Shown here: one piece after another, positions 35,158 to 44,783 of the stretch | Position numbering within the stretch: the first letter of the stretch is position 1 | Layout: the number at the start of each line of letters is the position of its first letter | Assembly (NCBI GenBank): GCA_903884105.1 | Contig: CAISDJ010000079.1 | Span: 28,305-92,304, forward strand | Direction of reading: 5' to 3' | DNA length: 64,000 nucleotides | DNA from: an uncultured Pseudomonadota bacterium | GTDB lineage: Bacteria; Pseudomonadota; Gammaproteobacteria; Steroidobacterales; Steroidobacteraceae | Translations under genes and position numbers: made by a program | Notes under the pieces: generated by a model | Database searches by the model: none | What the model saw: the letters and a program-made list of their open reading frames with translations, nothing else | What the model was told of the DNA's origin: nothing

Positions 35158-37534
35158 GCCGGGCCGTTCGCAAGCGCAAAGCGTTACCGATGACGGACAC
35201 TGAACTGAAAGACATTGCGGCTGCCGCAAACACCGGACTCAGCAGCAGCCCGAATACCGGATACAGAATCCCGGCAGCAATAGGAACGCCAATCACGTTA
35301 TAGAAGAAGGCAAAGAACAAATTCTGCCGGATATTGCGGATGGTCGCCTGCGACAACGCACGCGCACGCACGATGCCGCGCAGATCCCCCTTTACCAGCG
35401 TAACGCCTGCGCTCTGCATTGCGACGTCGGTCCCCGTCCCCATCGCGATGCCAACGTCCGCCTGAGCCAGCGCAGGCGCATCGTTGATGCCATCGCCGGC
35501 CATTGCAACGACGTTCCCTTCTGCCTGCATGCGCTTGACCACAGCAACCTTCTGATCCGGAAGTACCTCCGCCTCGACGCGGCTCAGGCCCAGCTTGCGT
35601 GCTACCGCCTCGGCCGTCACACGATTGTCGCCTGTCACCATGACCACAGTCATTCCGTCTGCCTGGAGCAGCTTCAGCGCCTCCACTGTCGTTGCCTTGA
35701 CGGGGTCCGCGACGCCGATGGTCCCGGCAAGCTTGCCACCGACTGCCACGTACATGACCGTCTGGCCATCACGACTGAGCTGCGCCGCCTCTTGCAGCAA
35801 TGCCTCTATGGATATGTCGAGCTCCTTCATCAGCGTGGCGTTTCCCAGCGCCACCGCTTGCTCCCCGATTCTGCCAGTGACGCCGCGTCCGGTATGCGAT
35901 TTAAACTCCGTGGCGGTCTCAAGAAGAACGCTGCGGGCGGCAGCACCGGTCACGATGGCTGCCGCGACCGGATGTTCACTCCCCTGCTCGAGGCTCCCTG
36001 CAAGGTGAAACAGCTCGGATTCCGCCATGCCCGGAACCGTTCGCACGCTCGCGATGGCAGGACGTCCCTCTGTCAACGTCCCTGTCTTGTCGACCACCAG
36101 CGTGTCGACCTCACGCAGCTTCTCGATAGCTGCGGCATCCTTGAATAGGACACCCTCTTGCGCGCCCCGCCCGGCCGCCACCATGATGGACATGGGCGTT
36201 GCGAGACCCAACGCGCAGGGACACGCGATGATCAGCACCGACACTGCAATCGTCAGCGCATACGCAAGACGGGGCTCCGGGCCGACAATGGCCCAAGCAA
36301 TTGCAGCCACGACTGCGGACAGCACGACGGCCGGAACGAACCACGCCGATACTCTATCGGCCAGTCGCTGGATGGGTGCACGCGTACGCTGGGCTTCAGC
36401 CACCATTTGCACGATGCGCGCCAGCAGTGTTTCAGAACCGACCTTCTCGGCACGCATCACCAGCATGCCTGTGCCATTGAGTGTCGCCCCCACCAGTTTG
36501 TCGCCCTGCCGCTTCTCGACGGGCAGGGACTCACCGGTCATCATGGACTCATCAACGGCACTGGCCCCGTCGAGCACGACGCCATCGACCGGAACCTTCT
36601 CTCCCGGGCGTACCCGAAGCCGGTCGCCCGGATGCACTGCCGCCAGCGGAACGTCCTCCTCGACATTGCCAGCTGCAATGCGTCTGGCTGTGGGCGGCGC
36701 AAGATCCAGTAGTGCGCGGATCGCAGAATTGGTTCGGCCACGAGCGCGCAGCTCCATGACCTGCCCCAGCAGGACGAGGACTACGATTACACCCGCCGCC
36801 TCGAAATACACGCCGACCCTTCCGTGCTCGTCGCGGAACGCAGGTGGAAAGAACCCGGGCGCGAGCAGCGCGACGAGGCTATAGCCATAAGCCATGCCTA
36901 CACCCAGCGCGATCAGCGTGAACATATTGAGATTCCAGGTTCTCACGGACTGCCAACCCCGCTGCAAGAAGGGCCACCCTCCCCACAGCACAACCGGTGT
37001 AGCCAGCGCGAACTGGGTCCAAAGCGCCCAAGACGCCATCAGGTGCATCATGCCGAGCACGAACAGGGGTGTCGCCAATGCAACGCCGACAATGAAGCGG
37101 CGGGTCATGTCCTTGAGCTCCGGGTTCTCCGCTTCATCCCCCGTGACCGTCACGGGCTCAAGGGCCATGCCGCAGATCGGGCATGAGCCCGGCACCTCGC
37201 GAACGATCTCCGGGTGCATGGGACACGTGTATTTGGTTCCGGGCGACGCCGGCGCTACAACCGGCATCCCATCATGAGAGTGTTGCCGAGCTTTTCCGAT
37301 TGGTGCACCGGAGGGATGCGCAGGCATGGCAGCATGCGCGCCGCCGCCCGCGACGGGGTGCAGGTACGCAGACGGGTTCGCATCAAACCTCGTCTTGCAA
37401 CCGCAGGAGCAGAAGTAAAAAGGGGTGCCAGCGTGCACGCTTGTACCTGCCGCCGTGGGCTCATCAACCTGCATGCCACAGACTGGATCAGTCGCCACGA
37501 TGTTCCTCGTTACTGTCGAGCGTGCTCGCTCCAT
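35150..37534 (-). CDS. copA: Copper-translocating P1B-type ATPase with YHS and heavy-metal-binding domains
   Basis: 794 residues from ATG 37534; GTG 37498 with GAGGA upstream would give 782. Domains in order: YHS domain ('[10 protein letters not shown]', 'FYFCSCGC'), a His-rich linker, a Cys zinc-ribbon-like metal domain ('[20 protein letters not shown]', core CPMHPE...CPICGM), then the ATPase: actuator 'TGES', membrane '[10 protein letters not shown]' for Cu(I), phosphorylation 'DKTGTLTEG', hinge 'MVTGDN', and '[10 protein letters not shown]'. It exports cytoplasmic copper. It is the last gene of the minus-strand copper run, 3' of the multicopper oxidase and the broken Met-rich gene. Confidence 0.95.
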   Translation of the reverse strand: MERARSTVTRNIVATDPVCGMQVDEPTAAGTSVHAGTPFYFCSCGCKTRFDANPSAYLHPVAGGGAHAAMPAHPSGAPIGKARQHSHDGMPVVAPASPGTKYTCPMHPEIVREVPGSCPICGMALEPVTVTGDEAENPELKDMTRRFIVGVALATPLFVLGMMHLMASWALWTQFALATPVVLWGGWPFLQRGWQSVRTWNLNMFTLIALGVGMAYGYSLVALLAPGFFPPAFRDEHGRVGVYFEAAGVIVVLVLLGQVMELRARGRTNSAIRALLDLAPPTARRIAAGNVEEDVPLAAVHPGDRLRVRPGEKVPVDGVVLDGASAVDESMMTGESLPVEKRQGDKLVGATLNGTGMLVMRAEKVGSETLLARIVQMVAEAQRTRAPIQRLADRVSAWFVPAVVLSAVVAAIAWAIVGPEPRLAYALTIAVSVLIIACPCALGLATPMSIMVAAGRGAQEGVLFKDAAAIEKLREVDTLVVDKTGTLTEGRPAIASVRTVPGMAESELFHLAGSLEQGSEHPVAAAIVTGAAARSVLLETATEFKSHTGRGVTGRIGEQAVALGNATLMKELDISIEALLQEAAQLSRDGQTVMYVAVGGKLAGTIGVADPVKATTVEALKLLQADGMTVVMVTGDNRVTAEAVARKLGLSRVEAEVLPDQKVAVVKRMQAEGNVVAMAGDGINDAPALAQADVGIAMGTGTDVAMQSAGVTLVKGDLRGIVRARALSQATIRNIRQNLFFAFFYNVIGVPIAAGILYPVFGLLLSPVFAAAAMSFSSVSVIGNALRLRTARLS

Positions 37535-37556
37535 TCAAGTGGCGCATGAGCTGAAT

Positions 37557-37840
37557 TCACCCTACTTGGGTGACATCTGCTCCATGCATCATCTGCATCA
37601 TATCCATCCGGCGCTGCATGGATTCCTCTTGCTGCTTCGGATCCATGGTCATCATTGGGCCACCCTTCCCGGCCATCGCGCCGCCACTACCCCCATCTTG
37701 TCCATAATCGGGTCGCCCATGCTGCGCAGAGACGCAGGGCAATCCGCATTCGCACGGTCAGCCGTCGTTGGCTGCAAGCATTTCACGCCAGCACCATCCC
37801 GCAAGCAGGAAACTTACCTAGAGCGGCCGCTTGAATTGCG
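37557..37840 (-). pseudogene. Methionine-rich small protein gene, apparently frameshifted
   Basis: The minus strand between copA and the multicopper oxidase encodes Met-rich segments in different frames. One frame reads 'SLRSMGDPIMDKMG' up to a run of five G near 37707; the other continues '...GSGGAMAGKGGPMMTMDP' and 'MQRRMDMMQMMHGA' to the stop at 37557. One extra G in that run would join them into one chain. Further upstream a hydrophobic piece ('VSFLLAGW') lies in yet another frame, so the 5' end may also be damaged. Met-rich small proteins are common in copper clusters. An intact 61-residue gene in the last frame is the alternative. The 5' limit given is approximate. Confidence 0.45.
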
Positions 37841-37974
37841 AGCCACTCGTTCGCTTCTCCGGCTCGCAGGGTGAGCGCGGATCATGATGGGTTGTATCTG
37901 CTCTTTTCTCGGTGCGCGAAGCCACATCAGCGCGGCCAGGGCTACCCATGAACCCGGCCGCATCTCAACCCCAA

Positions 37975-39390
37975 TCAGCCTCCTTCGGAAGAGTGATGCA
38001 GATGCTCCGAGTGGTCCATTCCTTCCGTCTTCCCATCCGTTGGCTCTGGCGACCCTACCACTGAGACCCGGTAGGCCTGCGTGCCGCGGGAATGCTCGTA
38101 CCATCCCGGGTCAGGGTAACCTTTGGCCACTCGGTCTCGCACCTTGATCACGGTAAACATCCCGCCCATTTCCAGATTCCCGTACGGACCGACGCCGCCC
38201 ATCATCGGGATCGTGTTTTCAGGTCCCGGCATGTGGCCCATCTGGGTGTGGTCCTGGTGTTCGGCCATCCCCCCCTCGCCCATGGCCATGTAGCCCGGAA
38301 GCAGCTTGCGGACCTCCGAATCGACGCCGCCCTGTTTGACACCCAGCGTATTGGGAATGCCATGCCCCATCGCATTCATCGTGTGATGCGATTTGTGGCA
38401 ATGGAGCGCCCAGTCTCCCGGCTCGGTGGCGACGAACTCGAGATCGCGCGTCTGCCCGACAGCCACGAGCTCGGTCACTTCGCGACGCCACAATACCCTC
38501 GGCCACCGCCCCCCCTCGCTGCCAGTCACCTGGAACTGGTAGCCGTGCAGGTGCATGGGATGGTCGTGCATTGACAAGTTGCCGATGCGAATCCGCACCC
38601 GCTGTCCGGTTCGCACCACCAAGGAATCGATAGCTGGAAATACCTTGGAGTTCATCGTCCACAGGTCGAATTCGGTCATGACAGAAGGATCGGCCCGGTA
38701 GGTTCCCGGATGCACGGCCCAGCTGTGAAGCAACAACGCAAAGTCCCTATCCACGCGATCTTCCACGGCATCGCGTGGATGAACGATGAACAAGCCCATC
38801 ATCCCCGACGCCACCTGCGTCACCTCGTCCGCATGCGGGTGATACATGTGCGTGCCATGCTGCCGCAACGTGAACTCATACGCCCACGTCTCGCCCGATG
38901 GAATGTTTGGCTGCGTCAGCCCGCCGACACCATCCATGCCATTGGGCAACAGGATGCCGTGCCAATGGATGTTGGTGTGTTCCGGCAACCGGTTGGTCAG
39001 CAGGATGCGGACGCGATCCCCCTCCACCGCTTCGATCGTGGGCCCCGGCGTCGTTCCGTTGTAGCCCCAAGCCTTGATCTTCGTCCCTGGCGCAAACTCG
39101 TGCTCGATCTCCTCGGCGATCAGGTGAAATTCCTTCACGCCATCCACCATGCGGTACGGCAGGCTGCGGCCATTCAGCGTGGTCACCCAGGTTCGGCCTG
39201 TCGGGCGGTTGCCCGGTGTGGCAGGGGGCGGCGGTGGCGGTGGCGCTTCGGCTGCCCGCATCATGGCAGCATGATCGTGCACTGGCATTGCGGGAGCTTC
39301 CGCCGCCTGTGCCGGACCCGTTTGCGTTGCAAGCTTTGCAAGCGTCGCTGCGCCTGCCGCGGTCAGAAGGTCACGTCGTGAAAGGCTCAT
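37975..39390 (-). CDS. Tat-exported multicopper oxidase (copper resistance)
   Basis: 471 residues. Start at ATG 39390 with GGAGGTG just upstream, overlapping the TolC-like stop (ATGA). The signal 'SLSRRDLLTAAGAATLAKLA' is a twin-arginine type. Copper-binding motifs are complete: 'NIHWHGIL', 'HMYHPHADE', 'DHPMHLHGYQF' and 'WALHCHKSHHTMNAMGH' (type 1, 2 and 3 ligands). A Met/His-rich C-terminal region ('MGHMPGPENTIPMMGGVG') resembles regulatory copper sites. It probably oxidises Cu(I) to less toxic Cu(II) in the periplasm. The family (CopA/CumA-like) is clear; the exact substrate is not. Confidence 0.94.
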   Translation of the reverse strand: MSLSRRDLLTAAGAATLAKLATQTGPAQAAEAPAMPVHDHAAMMRAAEAPPPPPPPATPGNRPTGRTWVTTLNGRSLPYRMVDGVKEFHLIAEEIEHEFAPGTKIKAWGYNGTTPGPTIEAVEGDRVRILLTNRLPEHTNIHWHGILLPNGMDGVGGLTQPNIPSGETWAYEFTLRQHGTHMYHPHADEVTQVASGMMGLFIVHPRDAVEDRVDRDFALLLHSWAVHPGTYRADPSVMTEFDLWTMNSKVFPAIDSLVVRTGQRVRIRIGNLSMHDHPMHLHGYQFQVTGSEGGRWPRVLWRREVTELVAVGQTRDLEFVATEPGDWALHCHKSHHTMNAMGHGIPNTLGVKQGGVDSEVRKLLPGYMAMGEGGMAEHQDHTQMGHMPGPENTIPMMGGVGPYGNLEMGGMFTVIKVRDRVAKGYPDPGWYEHSRGTQAYRVSVVGSPEPTDGKTEGMDHSEHLHHSSEGG

Positions 39391-40838
39391 TGGGCACCTC
39401 CGGGAGTATTCTGGGTTGCAGCTTCGGGCGCAGGTCCAGGTGGCAAATCAGGCAATGCCAATGGTTCGCCCGATACCTCATCACCCGGCAGCTTTCCACC
39501 AACCGAACTCGCGAGGCGGGACCTTGCGACCCAGTAGTCCCGAACGGCATCGACATACCGTTCATAGGTATCAAGCTCTTCCCGGCGTGCGGTGAGCAGC
39601 TCGAACGCGCCGATCAACATGAAGTTCTGCTCACGCTGACTCGAATCCACGATGCGCTGCTGCAGTGGCAGCATCCGGGTACGGTACTCGCCGACCGTCA
39701 GACGAGCGGCCTCCAGTGCCGCCACTTGCACGGCGATGTCGTTACGGACTGCCGTTTCAAGGCCTGACAGCCGCGCCGCAGAGGACTCGGCCTGGGCGCT
39801 CGCCCGCAAGTACCTCCCCTTCCCCGTGTTGAAAATAGGCACTTCGAGCGCAGCGCCCCCGCCCTTGAGGACCTCCCCGTCAATCTCGCGCTCACGCTCA
39901 GCGGCAAGCGTCAGCCCCGCGAGCCAACGCCAGTTCTTGACATTCGTCAACTGCTGCTGGCGAAGGCCCACTTCAGTCCTCAAGGCAGCGAGATCAAGAC
40001 GCTGCGTCATTGCCAGGGATTGCAGTTCGGCTGCGCTGACGGTCAAGGCGGCAGGGAGCGACAGCCCTTCGACAAATCGCGGGCGGGAATCTGCGAGGTC
40101 GACGCCCAGCAACGTCAACAAGCCTCCCCGTGCGGCCAACGCTTGTGACTCCAGACGCCGGGCGCCAATCGACGCCTCACTGGCCACCGCCTCTTCGCGA
40201 CTTCTCTGCAGGAGGGTGATGTTGCCGGCGTCGTGGAACCTCACTGCCAATTCGGCGGACGTCTGCGCACCGCGTGCGGCAGCCCCCCTCAGTTGAGCCG
40301 ACAACTGGGCGCCCGCATGGACGTAGAACGCCTCGCGCACGTCACCCTCCAGTTGGAGGACTTCGTGGGCAACTTGCTGCTCGGCCCGCAAGGCCTGCGC
40401 GCGACCTACACGATTGCGAAAACCAAGGAACAGCAGGTCCGTGAAGTCCTGGGCAATGCTCCAGGTCGTCTTGCTGCCGCCGCCACTGCCTGGTACGAGC
40501 CGCAAGTAGCCAAGCGACGGATTGGCGAGCCGCGTCGCGTCGTAGACATCGCCTTGCGACATCCCGAGCGTTGCGTAGAGCTCGCGCATGCGCGGACTGT
40601 TGAGGAGTGCAAGCTGGACGGCTTCCGAGGCGCCGATCGGCGCTGAGAGCAGTCGCTTGGTAAAGTCTGCCGCCACATCCGGCGGTGCGTTCAATCGCGG
40701 CACTGTCGCCGCCACGGTCGAACGGGGCTCGACCAGCCCTGTCGTTGCGGCAGCACCGCGATCCGCGGGCATGGCCACGCATCCGCCTAACGCCACGGTG
40801 GCGACCGCTGCCATCGCGGCCATTCCTGGATAAGTCAT
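39387..40838 (-). CDS. TolC-family outer-membrane efflux lipoprotein
   Basis: 483 residues from ATG 40838; the longer 500-residue version starts before a second, better signal peptide. The signal 'MAAMAAVATVALGGC' ends in a lipobox, as in CusC/OprM proteins. The long helical hairpins of the periplasmic tunnel are visible ('ASEAVQLALLNSPRMRELYA', 'AELQSLAMTQRLDLAALRTEVGL' core QRLDLAALR, 'YRTRMLPLQQRIVDSSQ'). In copper clusters such proteins serve as the exit duct. No RND pump or adaptor gene is in this run, so it may use one encoded elsewhere. The multicopper oxidase start overlaps its stop. Confidence 0.9.
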   Translation of the reverse strand: MTYPGMAAMAAVATVALGGCVAMPADRGAAATTGLVEPRSTVAATVPRLNAPPDVAADFTKRLLSAPIGASEAVQLALLNSPRMRELYATLGMSQGDVYDATRLANPSLGYLRLVPGSGGGSKTTWSIAQDFTDLLFLGFRNRVGRAQALRAEQQVAHEVLQLEGDVREAFYVHAGAQLSAQLRGAAARGAQTSAELAVRFHDAGNITLLQRSREEAVASEASIGARRLESQALAARGGLLTLLGVDLADSRPRFVEGLSLPAALTVSAAELQSLAMTQRLDLAALRTEVGLRQQQLTNVKNWRWLAGLTLAAEREREIDGEVLKGGGAALEVPIFNTGKGRYLRASAQAESSAARLSGLETAVRNDIAVQVAALEAARLTVGEYRTRMLPLQQRIVDSSQREQNFMLIGAFELLTARREELDTYERYVDAVRDYWVARSRLASSVGGKLPGDEVSGEPLALPDLPPGPAPEAATQNTPGGAQ

Positions 40839-40945
40839 CGTGAATCCCCGAGCCGCGCACTGCCACGGCAGGCAACGGCGAAAGCCCAATGCAACCGGGC
40901 TGGCATGGCCAGCACCGGCGTCCTGGAGAACGCCAAGGGGAAACG

Positions 40946-41377
40946 TCAGATAGGGGGTTTGAAGAGCTCGACAGCGCGAGCCCTGAGAATCGGAAGGTCA
41001 CGCCCCAGCAGAAGAGGATGGTCGGCCGATACCCTGGCAGCGACAGACAAAGCCAGCGTATTCATGGATGCATGCGCACATGGACATTGGCAGTCCAAGG
41101 ACTGGCAGCAATCGGCCCCTCCACTACTGTGGGAAGCCGCTCCGGCAGTCATCGCCGAACCGTGTGCGGCAGCTTGCAGGTTAGTCCCGCCGGCTTCATG
41201 GCCGTGGCACGGCATGGCTTCCGCGCCCGCAACCACCTCAACCTCGGGAATTGCCGGAAGCGCAACCGCCAACGCCGATGTGTGCCCAGCAGCATGCGCC
41301 AAAGGGGCCAATCCGGCCTGCCAGAGGAGCAAGGCAGAACCCAGAACGGCCACGATTGATTGGCGCTTCAGAACCAT
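40946..41377 (-). CDS. copL: CopL-family copper-binding regulatory protein
   Basis: 143 residues with a signal peptide ('VLGSALLLWQAGLAPLAHAA'). The middle is a Cys/His/Met metal site: 'EAMPCHGHEAGG', 'SSGGADCCQSLDCQCPCAHAS'. This matches CopL of Xanthomonas, the first gene of copLAB, needed for copper-induced expression. It likewise comes first here, 107 nt upstream of the TolC-like gene and ahead of the oxidase and ATPase. Mechanism is not settled; a periplasmic copper sensor or leader role is proposed in the literature. Confidence 0.82.
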   Translation of the reverse strand: MVLKRQSIVAVLGSALLLWQAGLAPLAHAAGHTSALAVALPAIPEVEVVAGAEAMPCHGHEAGGTNLQAAAHGSAMTAGAASHSSGGADCCQSLDCQCPCAHASMNTLALSVAARVSADHPLLLGRDLPILRARAVELFKPPI

Positions 41378-41549
41378 AGGTCAAGGGTAGAGCCGTTGCG
41401 GGCACCGCGCAATGCGCTGTTCACACTAATTCCCACGACAGCGCGATGAGATTCGGCGACGCCTGCGACTGCCGCCCACCCTCGGGCTCCTCAATTCTTT
41501 CCGTGAATTCATGTGGATACGCCGAGCACGAGCAGAGAGGGCCTCAAAC

Positions 41550-42722
41550 TCAAACCGCTTTGGCAAGCGCCTGTGCCAGGTCCCCCACCAGGTCGGCCGA
41601 AGCTTCAATCCCCACCGACAATCGGACAGTCTGCTCCGTAATGCCCGACCAGCGCCGCTCCTCGGGGTTCATTCCGGCCGGCGCGAGGTGTTGGGGAGGC
41701 AGCACAAGAGAATCGGTGGAACCGAGGCTCGAGACGGTGGCGAACAGGGCCAGCGACTCGGCGAATTTCTTGGCAGCGGCCAGGCCTCCCTTGAGCTCGA
41801 AGGTAACTACCGAGCCGAAATCCTTGAGTTGCGACTTCGCGAGTAAGTGCTGGGGATGCGAAGGCAGGCCGGGATAGCGGACCCGCTCAACCGCCGGCTG
41901 GGACTCAAGGAACTGGGCGATCACCAGCGCATTGGCGCACTGGCGATCGTATCGCAGGAAGTAGGTCTTCATGCCACGCTGGATCAGGAAACAGGCATGG
42001 GGATCGAGCGTCGCACCGATCGTGATGAAATCGGGGCGCATGGCTTGGATCAACTCCTTGCTCGCGATCACCGCTCCGCCCATCACATCACCATGGCCGC
42101 TCGCGTACTTCGTCAGGCTGTGGACGAACACATCGATGTCGTACTGGCCGTGGTTGTGGAAACCGGCAAACGTATTGTCCATCACCGTCAATGCGCCATG
42201 CTCCTTCGCCATCGCGGTAATCCGCGGCAGATCGGCAATCTTGAGGATGGGATTGGTCGGTGATTCGAACGTGATCAGGCGGGTCGGCGTCTCCTTGAGA
42301 ACGCGCTCAAGGCCTGCCAGATCCTCGATGGACAGCATGGTATGGCGGACGCCATATCGGCCCAGGATGCGGCGGATCATCATGCGGGTCGGCTGATAGG
42401 CCTCGGCGAACAGCACGACGTGATCTCCCTGCTTGCACAGGGACAGCAGCGCGAGATTGACGGCAGCTACTCCGGATGCGGTCACGAGACAGCTGTCCCG
42501 CCCCTGCAACGCGGCAAGCGTCAACTCAAGCTGCTGCAACGTCGGGTTTGAAACGCGTGAATACTGGAACCCTGATCGCTCCCCTCTCGAGTTCTTCGAC
42601 ACCTCGTCGACATCGTCGAACTCGAACTTGACCGATTGATAGATGGGCGCAACCAGTGAACGGTTGTCGGCCGCAAGCTCCACTTCGGGAGGGTGAATCA
42701 CCAGGGTTTCTTTGCTTGTCAT
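41550..42722 (-). CDS. PLP-dependent cystathionine gamma-synthase/lyase family enzyme
   Basis: 390 residues from ATG 42722, which overlaps the upstream TGA (ATGA). Cys/Met-metabolism PLP fold: 'YSRVSNPTLQQLELTLAALQ', 'TASGVAAVNLALLSL', 'ESPTNPILKIADLPRI', 'VMDNTFAG' and the Schiff-base Lys in 'VHSLTKYASGHGDVMGG' near residue 207. It acts on homoserine or cysteine derivatives (gamma-synthase, gamma-lyase or sulfhydrylase); the subfamily cannot be fixed by eye. Coupling with a methionine aminotransferase suggests methionine breakdown or salvage. Confidence 0.9.
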   Translation of the reverse strand: MTSKETLVIHPPEVELAADNRSLVAPIYQSVKFEFDDVDEVSKNSRGERSGFQYSRVSNPTLQQLELTLAALQGRDSCLVTASGVAAVNLALLSLCKQGDHVVLFAEAYQPTRMMIRRILGRYGVRHTMLSIEDLAGLERVLKETPTRLITFESPTNPILKIADLPRITAMAKEHGALTVMDNTFAGFHNHGQYDIDVFVHSLTKYASGHGDVMGGAVIASKELIQAMRPDFITIGATLDPHACFLIQRGMKTYFLRYDRQCANALVIAQFLESQPAVERVRYPGLPSHPQHLLAKSQLKDFGSVVTFELKGGLAAAKKFAESLALFATVSSLGSTDSLVLPPQHLAPAGMNPEERRWSGITEQTVRLSVGIEASADLVGDLAQALAKAV

Positions 42723-43867
42723 AAGATCCGCAACCGTTCGGCCGCCGCCGCGAGCGTGCTTTCGTTCTTCGCGAAGCAAAAGCGCAGGAGCGGCAATTTC
42801 GACGGCGTCCGGCAAAAGGGCGAGATCGGGATCGATGCAACGCCTACATCGACCAGCAGGCGCTCAGCAAACTCCATGTCAGAACAGTTCGCAATTGCCG
42901 AATAGTCGAGCAACTGGAAGTAGGTTCCAGGTGTTTTCGTATAACGGAACCGCGAGCCCTCCAGCGCTTTCAGGAAGTAATCCCGTTTGCGCTCGTAGAA
43001 GCCAGACAGACCTGGGCTGAAGGCGGGCTCCTCCTTCAGGAAATCCGCGATGGCCGCCTGGATGGGCGAGGCAATCGAAAACGTATTGAACTGGTGCACG
43101 CGCCTCAGTTCGGTGGTGAGCTCAGGAGGGGCGATTGCATAGCCCACCCGCCAGCCCGTCGCGTGCATCGTCTTGCCGAACGAAAAGCAGCTGACCGTGC
43201 GATCCTTGAGGCGCGGATGGGCGGCACAGCTGAGCGGTCGCCGGCCGTCGAACGTCAGGTGCTCATAGACCTCATCAGCCAATACCAGCACGTCGGTCCC
43301 CTCAACACAGTCGGCCAACGCATCGAGATCCGCCTGGCTGCAGACGGCACCGGTGGGATTGTGCGGGTGATTCAGGATCACGAGCCGGGTACGCCCGTTG
43401 ATGGCTTCACGGACCTGCGTCCAGTCAATCGAGAACGTCGGCGCCTGCAGCGCGAGATGGAGGGTCCTGCCCCCCGCCAGCGTCACGGCCGGTTCATAGG
43501 AGTCGTACGACGGATCGAAGACGATGACCTCGTCGCCCGGGTGCACCAGCGCCTGGATGGCAGAGAACAGCGATTCGGTCGCACCGAGCGTGATGGTGAC
43601 TTCCGCCACGGGGTCGGGCTCGACGCCGTACACGCGGCCGAACTTGAGCGCGATCTGCTGCCGCAGGTGCAAGTCTCCAGCCATCGGTGCGTACTGATTC
43701 TGGCCGCCGCGGACCTTCTCGGCCAGGAGGGCCTTCAGCCGCTCCGGCGGATCATAGTCCGGGAAGCCCTGCGCCAGATTGATGGCACCGAGCTCGGCAG
43801 ACCGTTGCGACATCACCGTGAAGATGGTCGTACCGACATGGGGAAGCTTGGAATTGACGCGGATCAT
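42719..43867 (-). CDS. Class I aminotransferase, methionine aminotransferase (YbdL) type
   Basis: 382 residues. Fold type I aminotransferase: 'INLAQGFPDYDPPERLKALL', 'YAPMAGDLHLRQQIA', 'TLGATESLFSAIQAL', 'NHPHNPTGA', 'LADEVYEHL', and the PLP Lys in 'SFGKTMHATGWRVGY'. The 'LAQGFPD..P' start and length fit YbdL/KAT-type enzymes, which transaminate methionine and some aromatic or glutamine-type donors to 2-oxo acids (4-methylthio-2-oxobutyrate from Met). It overlaps the sulfur PLP enzyme by four nt. Confidence 0.92.
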   Translation of the reverse strand: MIRVNSKLPHVGTTIFTVMSQRSAELGAINLAQGFPDYDPPERLKALLAEKVRGGQNQYAPMAGDLHLRQQIALKFGRVYGVEPDPVAEVTITLGATESLFSAIQALVHPGDEVIVFDPSYDSYEPAVTLAGGRTLHLALQAPTFSIDWTQVREAINGRTRLVILNHPHNPTGAVCSQADLDALADCVEGTDVLVLADEVYEHLTFDGRRPLSCAAHPRLKDRTVSCFSFGKTMHATGWRVGYAIAPPELTTELRRVHQFNTFSIASPIQAAIADFLKEEPAFSPGLSGFYERKRDYFLKALEGSRFRYTKTPGTYFQLLDYSAIANCSDMEFAERLLVDVGVASIPISPFCRTPSKLPLLRFCFAKNESTLAAAAERLRIL

Positions 43868-43940
43868 GGGGCGAGAGTATATGCCATCACCTGCGGGGCT
43901 ACCCGCGGGTCAAGCTCTGGGTGGGCATCAACCGATGTCG

Positions 43941-44783
43941 TTACTGGTTCTCGGCGATGGCCATCTGCATGTCGCGCTGCCTTGTCTTCTCCTGCCGAGA
44001 CATGAGGATGCCGGCAATCACAACGCCGATGGCGACGAGCAAGACCATGATCGAAGCCAGAGCGTTGATGTCGGGGCTGACGCCGAGCCTGACCTTGGAG
44101 AAAATCACCATCGGCAGGGTGCTCGATCCCGGTCCGGCGACAAAGCTCGCAATCACCAGATCGTCCAGTGAAATCGTGAACGCCAGCAGCCAGCCTGAGA
44201 GCAATGCCGGCGCAATGATCGGCAACGTAATCAGGAAAAACACCTTCGCCGGCCGGGCACCGAGGTCCATCGCGGCCTCCTCGAGCGAGTCATCCATCGT
44301 CGCGAGCCTCGATTGCACGATGACGGTGACGTAAGCCATGGTGAAGGTCATGTGGGCGATGGTGATGGTCGTCACGCCCCTGCCCGCAGGCCAGCCAATG
44401 ATCTGCTCCATTGCGACGAACAAGAGCAGCAGCGACAGACCCGTGATGACTTCAGGCATCACGAGCGGTGCCGTCGTCATGCTGGACAGAATGGTGCGGC
44501 CGCGGAACTGGCCAAACCGGGCCAATGCAAGCCCCGCCAGCGTTCCGAGGATCACGGCACCGGTGGCATTGATAGCCGCGATCTTCAGCGAGAGCCAGGC
44601 AGCCCCGAGGATCTGTTGATTCTCGAACAACCGCCCATACCACTCGGTCGAGAACCCGGCCCAGACGGTCACGAGTCTCGACTTGTTGAACGAATAGACG
44701 ATCAGGGACAGGATTGGAACGTAGAGAAAGGCGAACCCGAACACGAGCACGCTCAAGCGGAACAGCGGCACTTTGCGGCTCAT
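43941..44783 (-). CDS. potI: Putrescine/spermidine ABC transporter permease (PotI/PotC type)
   Basis: 280 residues from ATG 44783, which overlaps the potH TGA; longer in-frame versions run into potH. Six hydrophobic segments and the inner-membrane EAA loop 'LEEAAMDLGARPAKVFFLITLP' (core EAAMDLGA....F) that docks on the ATPase. It forms the channel with PotH. Last gene of potFGHI; a small GC-rich hairpin lies after the stop. Confidence 0.94.
   Translation of the reverse strand: MSRKVPLFRLSVLVFGFAFLYVPILSLIVYSFNKSRLVTVWAGFSTEWYGRLFENQQILGAAWLSLKIAAINATGAVILGTLAGLALARFGQFRGRTILSSMTTAPLVMPEVITGLSLLLLFVAMEQIIGWPAGRGVTTITIAHMTFTMAYVTVIVQSRLATMDDSLEEAAMDLGARPAKVFFLITLPIIAPALLSGWLLAFTISLDDLVIASFVAGPGSSTLPMVIFSKVRLGVSPDINALASIMVLLVAIGVVIAGILMSRQEKTRQRDMQMAIAENQ

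Noticed and set aside
37814..38104. 96-codon minus frame over the end of the multicopper oxidase
   Set aside because: More than half overlaps the oxidase in another frame; no domain or start signal.
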